Source: Ornatilinea apprima
GTDB lineage: Bacteria > Chloroflexota > Anaerolineae > Anaerolineales > Anaerolineaceae
Length of the DNA stretch: 64,000 bases
Direction: 5' to 3'
Assembly (NCBI RefSeq): GCF_001306115.1
Contig: NZ_LGCL01000016.1
Span: 124,001 to 188,000 of the forward strand
Shown: positions 44,276 through 53,443 of the stretch, in pieces
How positions within the stretch are numbered: position 1 is the first letter of the stretch
Layout of the letters: each line of letters opens with the position of its first letter
Translations under genes and position numbers: made by a program
The notes under the pieces: model-generated
Seen by the model: only the letters and a program-made list of their open reading frames with translations
What the model was told of the DNA's origin: nothing
The model's database searches: none

Positions 44276-44983
44276 GTGGCAAGGAAGATTTTACTTGTAG
44301 ACGATGACGCATTGATGCGCCGCAGCCTGGCTTTTCATCTGGAGCAGGCCGGATACCAGGTGCATACAGCGGCCAGCGCAGAAGACGCACTGATTTGGGT
44401 GACACAGAATCGTCCTGACCTGGTTCTGCTGGATATTGGCTTGCCAGGTATGGATGGGCTGGATGCGCTGCGGGAGTTGAAAACCCGCCACAACGTGCCG
44501 GTGATCTTCATCACTGCCCGGCGCAGAGAGTTGGATGAGGTGGTTGGGCTGGAACTGGGCGCTGACGATTACGTAACCAAGCCTTTTGATGTGGACGTGG
44601 TGTTGGCGCGGATTAAAGCGGTATTGCGGCGGGTGGGCGCGCCAGTTTTATCGACGGAAAAACAGGTTAGCGTATTGACGATTGGTGATCTGGTAATCTC
44701 GCCCGATTCTCATAGCGTACTGTGCTCGGATCGTCCGGTTGATCTATCTCCGCGCTTGTTTGATTTGCTGCTGGCGCTGGCATCCCAGCCGGAGAAGGTG
44801 ATTTCGACGGAAGACCTGTTATCTCAAGTGTGGGGCGCGGAATTTGAAGGCCAGCCACAGGTGGTTTATGTGCACATCCGCTGGCTTCGTGAAGCTCTGG
44901 AAGAGGATCCTGATCACCCGCAGCGCATTCTTACTGTGCGGGGGGTAGGTTATAAGCTGATTCCCAAAGCGGCTGAACAATAA
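44276..44983 (+). CDS. OmpR-family response regulator
   Basis: 235 residues from a GTG start. The receiver domain (1-120) has the acidic pair in LLVDDDALMR, the phosphoacceptor Asp in LVLLDIGLPGMDG near residue 54, a Thr in FITAR and the Lys in YVTKPFD. The C-terminal winged helix (about 135-232) is of OmpR/PhoB type (LLSQVWGAEFEGQPQVVYVH). The sensor kinase gene follows after 4 bases. The phased TAAGG repeats at 46414 upstream of htrA are a probable target. Confidence 0.9.
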   Translation: MARKILLVDDDALMRRSLAFHLEQAGYQVHTAASAEDALIWVTQNRPDLVLLDIGLPGMDGLDALRELKTRHNVPVIFITARRRELDEVVGLELGADDYVTKPFDVDVVLARIKAVLRRVGAPVLSTEKQVSVLTIGDLVISPDSHSVLCSDRPVDLSPRLFDLLLALASQPEKVISTEDLLSQVWGAEFEGQPQVVYVHIRWLREALEEDPDHPQRILTVRGVGYKLIPKAAEQ

Positions 44984-44987
44984 TTGT

Positions 44988-46388
44988 ATGGCTCGATCTT
45001 TACATACCCGTCTGATCATTAGTCACATTCTCCCGGCACTGCTTGTCATTCCCTTACTGGGGGTGGCGATGCTATATGTGCTGGAGACACGCCTGCTGCT
45101 CCCTATGGTATACCGGAATCTGGAGAAGGATGCTACTCTGATGGCGGAAATCACCCGCAACCAGCCGGTTTTCTGGCAATATGGTGAGGCAGCCCAGGCG
45201 CTTGTAGACGGCGTCAGCCCTTATTTGAGCGGAAGCCTTTCGATTCTTACAACCAATGGTAATCTGCTGGCTACCAGCCGGGCGCCGGCTGGCGATTTGA
45301 GTGGGGAGGTGGTGGAATTACCTGACATGAAAGCAGTCAGGCAAGGGCAGACTATTCAGCTCAAGCGCGGAACGCTGGCAGAAGTGTTTGCCCCCGTGTA
45401 TGACTTGAATAACCGCATGATTGGCGTTGTTCGCATGACAACCCAGGTAGTTACAGTTACTGATGAGGTTTACCAGCTGCGTTATATCCTGGGGGGAGTG
45501 CTGTTGTTGGGTGTGCTGGCAGGCGTGGGGTTTGGCTCTTATCTGGCTATTTCTATCAACAAGCCGATCCAGCGTGTTTCCCGTTCGATTCGCGAGTTGG
45601 CAAATGGCAATTGGCAAACTCATCTGGAGGTTGAGGGGCCCGAAGAATTGCAAGCCCTTTCACAAGAGGTCAACTTGCTGGTGGACCGCCTTCAAAATCT
45701 GGAAAAAACGCGCCAGCAACTGCTTTCGAACCTGGTGCATGAGTTGGGCCGCCCATTAGGGGCTTTGCACTCGGCCAGCCAGGCTCTCTTGAAGGGGGCA
45801 GACAAAGACGCTGAGCTTGCCAAGGATTTGCTGACCGGCATGGATAGTGAAATTGGACGGTTGCAAATGCTATTGAATGACCTGGCGGGCTTGCATGACC
45901 AGACGCTTGGACGGATGGACTTAAAACGCAAGCCTGTGGAAATTGCGGACTGGCTGGCAACGGTCCTTTCTCCCTGGAGGGCGGAAGCTGACACAAAGGG
46001 TGTGCGTTGGCAGGTGAGCGTACCGACAGACCTGCCTGCGGTTGAGATGGACCCTGACCGGATGGCGCAAGCGGTAGGTAATTTATTAAGCAACGCGATC
46101 AAATTCACGCCCGCAGGGGGAGCAATTCGGGTTGAAACCAGTGTCAATTCAGGATGGCTTGAGATTGGAGTTGCCGACAGCGGCCCAGGGATTGCGGCGG
46201 AGGAGCAGGAAAAAATCTTCCAGCCTTTTTACCATGGGGCGCAAAATCGCCGCGTTGTGGAGGGGATGGGGTTGGGCTTAAGCATTGCCCGCGATATTGT
46301 GCAGGCGCATGGGGGAGAGATTAAGCTGACCAGCGCGCCGGGTCAAGGGAGCTGCTTTATGCTTCGCATTCCCATTCAGAGCGCATAA
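44988..46388 (+). CDS. Sensor histidine kinase
   Basis: 466 residues. Two membrane segments (about 9-31 and 163-185) flank an extracytoplasmic sensor region of about 130 residues. A HAMP linker follows, then the dimerisation helix with the phosphoacceptor His near residue 252 in LVHELGRPLG, and the ATPase domain with NLLSNAIKF (N box), VADSGPGIA and GLGLSIA. It presumably senses envelope stress, because htrA lies directly downstream; that is inference from context. The usual HELRTPL reads HELGRPL here. Confidence 0.9.
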   Translation: MARSLHTRLIISHILPALLVIPLLGVAMLYVLETRLLLPMVYRNLEKDATLMAEITRNQPVFWQYGEAAQALVDGVSPYLSGSLSILTTNGNLLATSRAPAGDLSGEVVELPDMKAVRQGQTIQLKRGTLAEVFAPVYDLNNRMIGVVRMTTQVVTVTDEVYQLRYILGGVLLLGVLAGVGFGSYLAISINKPIQRVSRSIRELANGNWQTHLEVEGPEELQALSQEVNLLVDRLQNLEKTRQQLLSNLVHELGRPLGALHSASQALLKGADKDAELAKDLLTGMDSEIGRLQMLLNDLAGLHDQTLGRMDLKRKPVEIADWLATVLSPWRAEADTKGVRWQVSVPTDLPAVEMDPDRMAQAVGNLLSNAIKFTPAGGAIRVETSVNSGWLEIGVADSGPGIAAEEQEKIFQPFYHGAQNRRVVEGMGLGLSIARDIVQAHGGEIKLTSAPGQGSCFMLRIPIQSA

Positions 46389-46413
46389 AAGAACAAGCGC
46401 ATCCCTTTTTTCT

Positions 46414-46451
46414 TAAGGTAATCATAAGGTTTGTTTAGTCTTATTGTAAGG
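46414..46451. promoter_or_regulatory. Phased response-regulator box upstream of htrA
   Basis: TAAGG occurs at 46414, 46425 and 46447, with a degenerate copy (TAGTC) at 46436, giving an exact 11-base period. This is the direct-repeat pattern bound by OmpR/PhoB-family regulators. The last repeat overlaps the -35 position of a possible -10 TAAGAT at 46472-46477, as expected for an activated promoter. Confidence 0.55.
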
Positions 46452-46531
46452 ACGTTTCTGCTTTTCTTGCTTAAGATATGGATTGAATTCAAAGAACCAT
46501 CAATTCAATCTCAATATCTTTGGAGGTAAGC

Positions 46532-48175
46532 ATGAAGAAACACACCTTACTTTTATCTCTTTTCTCTGTGATTGTTTTAATCACACTCTCGGCTTGTGGG
46601 ACTTTGTCGCTGCCGTTTGAAATCACTATGAAAACGGCTGAAGACGCAGCTCCGTTGGCGAAATCCAGCCCAACCCAAGAGCCAGCACCATCTGAACCGG
46701 CAGTTTCTATGCCCGCGATTGAAAATGCCGAAGGAGATTTCGTTACCACTTTTCAGAACACGCTGGAACAAGTTTATGTCAGGGTCAACCCTTCGGTGGT
46801 GAATATCCAGGTAAAGCAAAGTGTTGAAGTGAGTGATTCTTTGCCCTTTGAAATTCCTGGTTTCCCGTTCTTCAATATGCCGGATGGCGAACCTCAGCAG
46901 CAGTTCCGCAGCGCGCTTGGTTCGGGTTTTGTGTGGGACAAGGACGGACATATTGTTACGAATAACCATGTGATCGATAGCGCGGAAGAGATTGAGGTCA
47001 TTTTCAGCGATGGCACCATTTTACCAGCTACGTTGGTAGGTGCTGACCCCGACAGCGACCTGGCGGTGCTAAAAGTGGACGCTGATCCTGATTTGCTGCA
47101 GCCGGTTTCTATTGCTGATTCAGACACGGTAAAGGTCGGGCAGCTGGCAATCGCAATTGGGAATCCGTATGGGTTGGAAGGAACAATGACTACCGGGATT
47201 GTCAGCGCAATCGGCCGCTCGCTGCCTGCCAACCAGAACAGCGGAACCAGCTATTCCATTCCCAATATTATTCAGACGGATGCGCCGATTAATCCAGGCA
47301 ACTCGGGGGGCGTTCTTTTGGATGTTCAGGGAAATGTGATTGGCGTTACTGCGGCCATCGAATCGAGTACGAACAGCAACGCGGGGATTGGATTTGCCAT
47401 CCCCTCCAATATCGTTAGCAAGGTTGTGCCGGAGTTGATCCAGGACGGCATTTACAACCACGCATGGTTGGGTATCAGCGGAACGACATTAATCCCCGAC
47501 TTATCCTCAGCAATGGATCTGCCGTCTGATCAACGGGGTGTGTTGGTGCGCGATGTCTTTCCCAACAGCCCTGCCGAGGAGGCTGGTTTGCGCGGCAGCG
47601 GAAAGCAAATTACCATCGATGGTGTCGAAGTTACGGTTGGCGGCGATGTGATCACCGCGATTGACGGTCAGCCGATTTCCAAGATGGAAGATTTGATTGC
47701 CTACCTGGCCACCAACACCAACGTTGGTCAAAAGGTTACCCTGGATATTTTGCGTGATGGCAAGCAACAATCCTTTGATGTTACCCTGGCCCCTCGACCG
47801 TCTTCGCAAGAAGAAAAGGCGGAAGAACTCTCACAAGAGCGCGGCGTGCGCCTGGGAATCGTTGGGATGACACTGACCAAAGCGGTCAATGATGCCATGA
47901 ACCTGGACGCCAACCAAAAAGGTGTGCTGGTTGAACAGGTGCAGGTGGGCAGCCTGGCGGACAAGGCTGGTCTGCAGGGCAGTTTCACTCTTGCCACGAT
48001 CGATGGCCAACGGGTTCGGATTGGCGGGGATGTGATCACCGCGGTCAACGGCAAAGACGTGGAAAATATTCAGGAGCTGAGTCATCTATTGGCTCAACTG
48101 CCTGCCAATGCTGGGTTCACTTTGAATATCCTGCGTGATGGCAAAGAAATGGAGATTTCTGTTCCAGCCCGGTAA
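46532..48175 (+). CDS. htrA: HtrA/DegP-family serine protease with two PDZ domains
   Basis: 547 residues. The signal ends in LITLSACG, a lipobox, so it is probably a membrane-anchored lipoprotein. The trypsin-like domain has His146 in VTNNHV, Asp176 in DSDLAVLKV and Ser258 in NPGNSGG. Two PDZ domains follow (about 310-420 and 430-545), each with a GGDVITA segment. The protein degrades or refolds misfolded envelope proteins. ATG 46532 follows GGAGG. The adjacent two-component system and the phased repeats suggest stress-activated expression, similar in logic to CssRS-HtrA of Bacillus. Confidence 0.9.
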   Translation: MKKHTLLLSLFSVIVLITLSACGTLSLPFEITMKTAEDAAPLAKSSPTQEPAPSEPAVSMPAIENAEGDFVTTFQNTLEQVYVRVNPSVVNIQVKQSVEVSDSLPFEIPGFPFFNMPDGEPQQQFRSALGSGFVWDKDGHIVTNNHVIDSAEEIEVIFSDGTILPATLVGADPDSDLAVLKVDADPDLLQPVSIADSDTVKVGQLAIAIGNPYGLEGTMTTGIVSAIGRSLPANQNSGTSYSIPNIIQTDAPINPGNSGGVLLDVQGNVIGVTAAIESSTNSNAGIGFAIPSNIVSKVVPELIQDGIYNHAWLGISGTTLIPDLSSAMDLPSDQRGVLVRDVFPNSPAEEAGLRGSGKQITIDGVEVTVGGDVITAIDGQPISKMEDLIAYLATNTNVGQKVTLDILRDGKQQSFDVTLAPRPSSQEEKAEELSQERGVRLGIVGMTLTKAVNDAMNLDANQKGVLVEQVQVGSLADKAGLQGSFTLATIDGQRVRIGGDVITAVNGKDVENIQELSHLLAQLPANAGFTLNILRDGKEMEISVPAR

Positions 48176-48195
48176 AAAAGATGCTTATTTCACAG

Positions 48196-48225
48196 GAAGA
48201 GCAGTTCTGCAAAGGACTGCTCTTC
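48196..48225. terminator. Terminator between htrA and the glycerate kinase gene
   Basis: GAAGAGCAGT (48196-48205) and ACTGCTCTTC (48216-48225), followed by TTTTATT on the plus strand; it can serve both convergent genes. Confidence 0.7.
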
Positions 48226-48247
48226 TTTTATTCAACCGAAAGCTTCA

Positions 48248-49624
48248 TTACCATGCAAACAAAAAGGTAAGGTCGTTGACGTTGGTGCCGGTAGAACCAA
48301 TGCGGATCAGTCCGCCAGTTTGCTCGAAGTAGGGATATGCGTTGTGAGAAGAAAGCGCGGCGTTGATAGATGGTTTTGCCCGCAACCCGGCTTGCAGCGT
48401 ACCCCCGGTAACTACCGCGCCGGCGGCATCGGTGGGGCCGTCTTCACCGTCGGTGGCCAGCGAAATGAGCGCCACCCGCGGCAGATTGGCCAGCTCTTGC
48501 ACGGCCCCGAGCGCCAGTTCGAGGTTGCGACCGCCCTTGCCGTACTCACGGCCGAGGGTAACGGTCGTTTCTCCGCCGCAGACCAGGCAGCAGGGGCGGG
48601 GGAGCGGCTCTCTGCTGGCGTGAATCTGACGCAGCAGACTGGCCAGGGTAAGCCCAGCCTGGCTGGCTTCGCCGCGCAAATAGGTAGTCAGCAGCAGGCT
48701 TTGAAAACCCAATTGGCGGGCTTCCGCGAGCGCGGCCTGAGCGGCGTTGTAATTGGAACCGACAACCCAGTTGGACACGTTCGCAAAGAGCGGGTCACCC
48801 TCAAAGGGAGTATCTACGATCTCCCCCCGCAGCCCCTTCTGCAGGTGCAAGCGGATGGCAGCAGGAATGGCATCGACGAGATCATATTTCTCAAGGATGG
48901 ACTGGCAGGTGGAAAACGAACTGGGGTCGGGAACGGTAGGCCCGGAGGCGATCACATCCAAAGGGTTGCCGATGACATCCGAAAGGATCAACGAGACCAC
49001 GCGGGCGGGCTGCGCCAGGCGCGCGATACCACCGCCTTTCACCTGATCAAGATGTTTGCGAAGAGCGTTAATCTCCTGAATTTCAGCGCCGCAGGCCAAT
49101 AATTGGCGGGTCAACTCCTGCAGGTCGCCAAGGGTTACCCCTGTCACCGGCAGGCTGACCAGCGCGGAACCGCCTCCAGAGATGAGGCAGAGCAAAAGAT
49201 CGCCTTCTTGCGAGGCTTGCGCAAATTCGGACGCGCGGCGTCCGGCCTGCAAGCTGGATTGATCTGGAACGGGATGACCGCCGCTGAGGACCTCGACATC
49301 CTTCGGGAGCTGTATGGCAGGGTCGATGTGCTTGCTAATAACCAGCCCTGTTAATGGCACAGGCAGACAGCGCAGCACTATCGCCGCGCCGGCAGCCATG
49401 CGTTGGGCGGCTTTGCCAATCGCCAGCAGGCGTACCGAGCGAATGTGCCGGATCTCGAAGGTGGAGGAACCGGCGCGGAGGTTTTGTCCTTCGATTGTCA
49501 AGGCGCTGGCGGTGCATTCTTCTGGAGACACGGCCTGCAGAGCCGCGGAGAGGATGCGGTTCAGGTTATGTCTCACCGGAGCGGGAACCTCTGAAGCGGG
49601 CACGTTGGACAGGAAATCGCGCAT
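48248..49624 (-). CDS. Glycerate 2-kinase (GckA/TtuD, MOFRL family)
   Basis: 458 residues. The N-terminal DUF4147 domain has the AIGKAAQRMA segment, SGGHPVPDQSS, and CLISGGGSALVSLP, a glycine-rich phosphate site. The C-terminal MOFRL domain has VCGGETTVTL, GKGGRNLELAL and SLATDGEDGPTDAAGA. The enzyme phosphorylates D-glycerate to 2-phosphoglycerate and serves serine or sugar-acid catabolism. ATG 49624 follows AGGTGGGG; the GTG at 49630 overlaps that site. The WD40-like lipoprotein gene lies 21 bases upstream on the same strand and may be co-transcribed, although the functions are unrelated. Confidence 0.9.
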   Translation of the reverse strand: MRDFLSNVPASEVPAPVRHNLNRILSAALQAVSPEECTASALTIEGQNLRAGSSTFEIRHIRSVRLLAIGKAAQRMAAGAAIVLRCLPVPLTGLVISKHIDPAIQLPKDVEVLSGGHPVPDQSSLQAGRRASEFAQASQEGDLLLCLISGGGSALVSLPVTGVTLGDLQELTRQLLACGAEIQEINALRKHLDQVKGGGIARLAQPARVVSLILSDVIGNPLDVIASGPTVPDPSSFSTCQSILEKYDLVDAIPAAIRLHLQKGLRGEIVDTPFEGDPLFANVSNWVVGSNYNAAQAALAEARQLGFQSLLLTTYLRGEASQAGLTLASLLRQIHASREPLPRPCCLVCGGETTVTLGREYGKGGRNLELALGAVQELANLPRVALISLATDGEDGPTDAAGAVVTGGTLQAGLRAKPSINAALSSHNAYPYFEQTGGLIRIGSTGTNVNDLTFLFAW

Positions 49625-49645
49625 GTTCACCCCACCTTTTCTTGG

Positions 49646-50791
49646 TTACTGAACGGGTTGTGGCTTTACCATCCAGACTTGGATGCCGCTCTGGTTGGCT
49701 ACGACCAGCTGGTTGCCCAGGCGGTTCATCGCCAGAGCCTGGGCGTTATCTGAAATTGTGTAGATTTCCGACCAATCGATGGTTCTGCGAAAGCGGATTA
49801 ACGGGTCATGATAACCAGAGGCGGTGATCATTAATTGACCGTCGGGAGAAAAGATAACGTCTTGCGCCAGGTCTTCAAAGACCTGAAGAATGCTCCAGTC
49901 TGCCGTTCGCCACACCACAACCCCACCAGTGGTGCAGCCGCCGCTGTCGAAATCGGTACAAAAAGTGGAGGCCAGCAGTTCCCCGCCGGGAGAAAAGGTG
50001 ATTCGGCTTGCCTGTGGCGCATAATCCAGCGTGTGCAAGAGCGAGCCATCCCGCGATCTCCAGATGCGGATGATACCGTCTGTGCCCGCCGAGACGAGCA
50101 TACTGCCGTCGGGGGAGTATTCCAGCGCCAGGATGTTTTGGCCGGGTGCCTCCATATTGAGAAGGGGCGTCCAGGTAGCAGCTTCATACAACCAGATTTC
50201 ACCATCCGGCCAGGTGGTAAGCCCCCCGGCGGCAAGCACGCTGCCATCGGGCGAGAATGCCACACAATCCGGCTGGGCCGGCTGCCCGATCTTTTGATCC
50301 AGGGTTTGGTTGACCAGGTTCCAGACGGCGATCCCTTGGCCGTCAGCGCTGTTTGCTGCGGTGGCCATCCAGAGGTCATCCTTGGAAATATCCAGGTCCC
50401 ACACGATTCCATCATAAGGCTGGTAAGTGTACAGTGGTTCGCCGCTTGGGCTGGCGAAAGTAAACGCGCCAAAATTTTCCTGGTTACCCGTGGCTGCCGC
50501 GATCTGGCTTCCATCTTGCGAGAAATGAACTCTGCGGATGTCGGCCAGAGAAATGTTGTAGACCTGGGTTAAGTCTGCCAGATTTTTCGGCGAAATGGGG
50601 GCAGGCGGAAGCGGTTCGGGCGTGCTGGTAGGTTGGGGCAGGGGGGTAACGGTGCTGGTTGGTAAGATGGGTGGGGTACACGTAGGCATGGGTGCGGCAG
50701 GCTTACTGGCAACTGGATTGTTTTGAGTCTGAGTGGGCTGTGCGCAGGCGGATAAGAAAAGGGCGGTAACGAGAATCCAACGATGCTTCAT
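49646..50791 (-). CDS. Lipoprotein with WD40-like beta-propeller
   Basis: 381 residues from ATG 50791. A signal ending in ALFLSACAQ gives a lipidated Cys near residue 16, followed by a Pro/Thr-rich linker to about residue 70. The remainder has repeated FSPDGS-type units (VAFSPDGSVLAAGG, YSPDGSMLVSAG, FSPGGELLAS, FSPDGQLMIT), the mark of WD40-type propeller blades. It should lie on the outer face of the membrane and bind a partner. An in-frame start 33 bases upstream would add residues before the signal peptide and is unlikely. No specific role can be assigned. Confidence 0.8.
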   Translation of the reverse strand: MKHRWILVTALFLSACAQPTQTQNNPVASKPAAPMPTCTPPILPTSTVTPLPQPTSTPEPLPPAPISPKNLADLTQVYNISLADIRRVHFSQDGSQIAAATGNQENFGAFTFASPSGEPLYTYQPYDGIVWDLDISKDDLWMATAANSADGQGIAVWNLVNQTLDQKIGQPAQPDCVAFSPDGSVLAAGGLTTWPDGEIWLYEAATWTPLLNMEAPGQNILALEYSPDGSMLVSAGTDGIIRIWRSRDGSLLHTLDYAPQASRITFSPGGELLASTFCTDFDSGGCTTGGVVVWRTADWSILQVFEDLAQDVIFSPDGQLMITASGYHDPLIRFRRTIDWSEIYTISDNAQALAMNRLGNQLVVANQSGIQVWMVKPQPVQ

Positions 50792-50921
50792 CTGTGCAGA
50801 CCTTTCCGGGATTCGAGTAAACATACAGCCTTATTTTAGCATTTAACTGGCTATAAGGCTTTTTTTGGAAACCGTCGGGTTTTGGCGGAAGCGGGCATTT
50901 GAGTGTGGATTCAGTGAGATG

Positions 50922-50954
50922 AAAAGAACCAGGTATATGGGGCCTGGTTCTTTT
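50922..50954. terminator. Perfect 12-bp terminator hairpin
   Basis: AAAAGAACCAGG (50922-50933) and its exact complement (50943-50954) with a 9-base loop. On the minus strand it ends the nine-gene operon, 36 bases after the BtpA stop, with TTCTTTTCATC at its 3' side. Confidence 0.7.
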
Positions 50955-50989
50955 CTCAATCACCCTCATATCAGGGGAGTCTATGAGGG

Positions 50990-51790
50990 CTAGAATGTGT
51001 TCAAGCGAGTTAATTCTCTGACACGTTCCACATCTGTTTTGGCGTGAATGTTGCCGGCTTCTTTAAAATAGGAGCCAACAATAACGCCATCGCATACAGA
51101 GAAGATATCTAAAAGAGTAGATGGTTTGACGCCACTGCCCGCCAGCAGAGGTATGTGGATTTTTTCCTTCACACTGCGCAAATCCTCCAATGAGGCCGAT
51201 TTGCCGGTACCCGCCCCAGTAACAATAATGGCATCAGCCAGTCCGCGAGTTTCCGCATCAACAGCCGATTCTGTGATTTCCCGCTGCCAGATGACTTGCG
51301 TATTTTTTCCATGAACATCAGCGAAAATCGCAACCTGGTCGGCATTGAGAGCTGATCGTTCGCGGATCATAAAGGCGCTGCTGGCAGGGATCAGGCCGGT
51401 TTCGGAAATAGCTGGGTCGATAAACACTTCTGCGCGGATAAAGCTGGCGTTGACGGCGCGCGCGATAGCCAGCTCTGCGTGGAAATCATTGTATAAGACG
51501 TTAATACCCACGGGTATACTGGCGTGTTCCACAATAAGGCCGGCCAATGCCGCCTCAGCCGCAATGGTAACCGTGTCGACCCGTTCGGGATAGTAGGGAA
51601 GGTCCCAGAAATTTTCAACAATTACCCCGTCCACGCCACCCGATTGCAGCGCATCCAATTCTTGCAGGGCATACTTGCTTAACTCAGAAAAACGGGCATT
51701 CTTCCCATTCGGTGTGCCGGGCAGGGCTGGCAGATGAATCATGCCAATGATGAATTTCTTTTTGGGAAAAATTTCGGACAGAGCAGCCAT
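50990..51790 (-). CDS. BtpA/SgcQ-family protein
   Basis: 266 residues, a predicted TIM-barrel. Typical family segments are IGMIHLPALPGTP at the start, GGVDGVIVENFWDLPY, GINVLYND and the C-terminal phosphate-binding part ITGAGTGK-like VTGAGTGKSASLEDL, then PLLAGSGVKPST and GVIVGSYFK. The family is named for BtpA of Synechocystis (needed for photosystem I stability) and includes SgcQ of E. coli, but its reaction is not known. The barrel's standard phosphate-binding motifs suggest a phosphorylated substrate. It starts 2 bases after the PurL-like stop, so it is coupled to that gene. It is the last gene of the operon. Confidence 0.85.
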   Translation of the reverse strand: MAALSEIFPKKKFIIGMIHLPALPGTPNGKNARFSELSKYALQELDALQSGGVDGVIVENFWDLPYYPERVDTVTIAAEAALAGLIVEHASIPVGINVLYNDFHAELAIARAVNASFIRAEVFIDPAISETGLIPASSAFMIRERSALNADQVAIFADVHGKNTQVIWQREITESAVDAETRGLADAIIVTGAGTGKSASLEDLRSVKEKIHIPLLAGSGVKPSTLLDIFSVCDGVIVGSYFKEAGNIHAKTDVERVRELTRLNTF

Positions 51791-51792
51791 GT

Positions 51793-53418
51793 TTAATTCT
51801 CCAGGTCCATGATCCCGACCATGCCGATGATGAATTGGCTCAAGATCGATTTATCATTGGTGGCATTATACAGCGATACGTTGCCGCCAATAACCGGTAT
51901 TTCCAGGTCGCGGCAGGCGTCTGCCATGCCTCGGATGCCTTCAATAATCTGGTTAGCGGTTTGAGGATTATCTGGATCACCGCAATTCAAGCAATCACTT
52001 AACGCAATCGGTTGTGCCCCCAGAGACTTGAGGTCATTATGTGCCTGTGCGATTACCTGGTAAACACTGCGATAAGGATCTTTCACGATCTCGGCACCGT
52101 TGGAAAGAGTTCTTAGCAAGATTTTTTTGTTTATTTCGGGCAGTTCAATGGCCGAGCAGAGTCCTTCTGTTTGTTGCGCAGACAGAGGGCTCAACTGACT
52201 GGCTTTCAATGAGGAGTTTTCTTTGTTTGTTTCAACCCTGACACGGCAAACCGAGTTTACTTCCTGCTTTAGAGGCTCCATCGGCGAAGAACCAGTTGAC
52301 TTGGTGTTTTCTCCCGAAATTGAGTAACGAACAAAACCGTCTGCAACCGATTGTACGGGCATATTGGCAATCACTTCGCCACGGTAGGAGATCATGGCTT
52401 GTTTGTCTGCAGTGATTTCTCCAATCACACTCGCCGATAAACTGGGAAACTCTGCAAGCATTTTCATTACAGAGTTGACATGCTCTGGGCGCACCGCAGC
52501 AAGCATGCGTTCTTGTGTCTCTGAAAGCAGCAGCTCATATCCACTGATTTGTTCACTGGTTTTTGGAAGGAGATCAAGGTTCATTGTAAAGCCGCATCCG
52601 GCTTTGTGCGCCATTTCAAACGAGGAAGAAGTGAGGCCAGCGGCTCCCATATCTTGCAAACCCTCCACCAGCCCGGCTTCGATTAATTTGAGCGTGGCGA
52701 TCATCAGGTCGTTACCAGTGGCTGCTTCACCGGCAGGGGGTTGGGCTTTGGTATTTTCATCGATTCCTTGAGAAGCGAACGATGCGCCGTTGACACCATC
52801 AGTGCCGGTTGGGCGTCCAAAGTAGATAAATTGGTTCCCAACCCCACCCGCACTGCTTTGCATAATGGCGTTAGATCTGGCCAGCCCCAATACGATGACG
52901 TTAACGAGGGGATTGGTCGCAAAAGAAGAATGGAGGAACAGCTCTTCACCGAGAGAGGCTACGTCACAGCCTGCCGCATAATAGGCAGCTCCCCGGCGCA
53001 CTTCGCTAACCAAACGGGCGATGTTCGGTTGGTTAATGTCTCCAAAACGCAGCAAGGCTTTTACGCCCACAGGTCGGGCACCCATTGCCATGATGTCTCG
53101 CAATAATCCGCCCACACCGGTTGCAGCGCCATCATAGGGCGCCACATAACTGGGGTGATTATGGGATTCGATCTTAAAGACCAGATTCCAATCCTGGTCG
53201 ATGGCTACGACCCCCGCATTTTCACCAGGGCCCTGGACAACGAAGCTGGAGCGAGTGGGAAGCTGTTTAAGCAGGGGTTTTGTGTGTTTGTAGCTGCAGT
53301 GTTCTGACCACATAGCTGAGTAGATACCCATCTCAACGTGATTGGGGTCTCGCTGTAAATCTTTCTGAATGACGGCGTATTCTTTTTCAGTAATCCCATA
53401 ATCTTTCGGATTTATCAT
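51793..53418 (-). CDS. Divergent PurL-like protein lacking the C-terminal domain
   Basis: 541 residues; bacterial PurL (small type) has about 740. Clear PurL segments are MWSEHCSYKHTK, ESHNHPSYVAPYDGAATGVG, QDMGAAGLTSSSFEMAH, LLLSETQERML, LSDCLNCGDPDNPQ and GGNVSLYNAT. PurL turns FGAR into FGAM with ATP and glutamine-derived ammonia. Unusual points: the protein stops at IIGMVGIMDLEN, where the last AIRS C-terminal domain should begin; the usual VEPFQGAATG reads VAPYDGAATG; and the VQVGDPF segment reads PPAGEAATG. BtpA starts 2 bases after the stop, so the end is not a disrupted junction. I read it as a specialised PurL paralogue, possibly acting on another amide substrate. Confidence 0.8.
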   Translation of the reverse strand: MINPKDYGITEKEYAVIQKDLQRDPNHVEMGIYSAMWSEHCSYKHTKPLLKQLPTRSSFVVQGPGENAGVVAIDQDWNLVFKIESHNHPSYVAPYDGAATGVGGLLRDIMAMGARPVGVKALLRFGDINQPNIARLVSEVRRGAAYYAAGCDVASLGEELFLHSSFATNPLVNVIVLGLARSNAIMQSSAGGVGNQFIYFGRPTGTDGVNGASFASQGIDENTKAQPPAGEAATGNDLMIATLKLIEAGLVEGLQDMGAAGLTSSSFEMAHKAGCGFTMNLDLLPKTSEQISGYELLLSETQERMLAAVRPEHVNSVMKMLAEFPSLSASVIGEITADKQAMISYRGEVIANMPVQSVADGFVRYSISGENTKSTGSSPMEPLKQEVNSVCRVRVETNKENSSLKASQLSPLSAQQTEGLCSAIELPEINKKILLRTLSNGAEIVKDPYRSVYQVIAQAHNDLKSLGAQPIALSDCLNCGDPDNPQTANQIIEGIRGMADACRDLEIPVIGGNVSLYNATNDKSILSQFIIGMVGIMDLEN

Positions 53419-53443
53419 GGATATTAACCTCTTTGTTTATGAA

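Noticed and set aside
51793..53418. Short PurL explained as a frameshifted normal purL
   Set aside because: The stop is followed within 2 bases by a well-formed BtpA gene. There is no room for the missing 200 residues.
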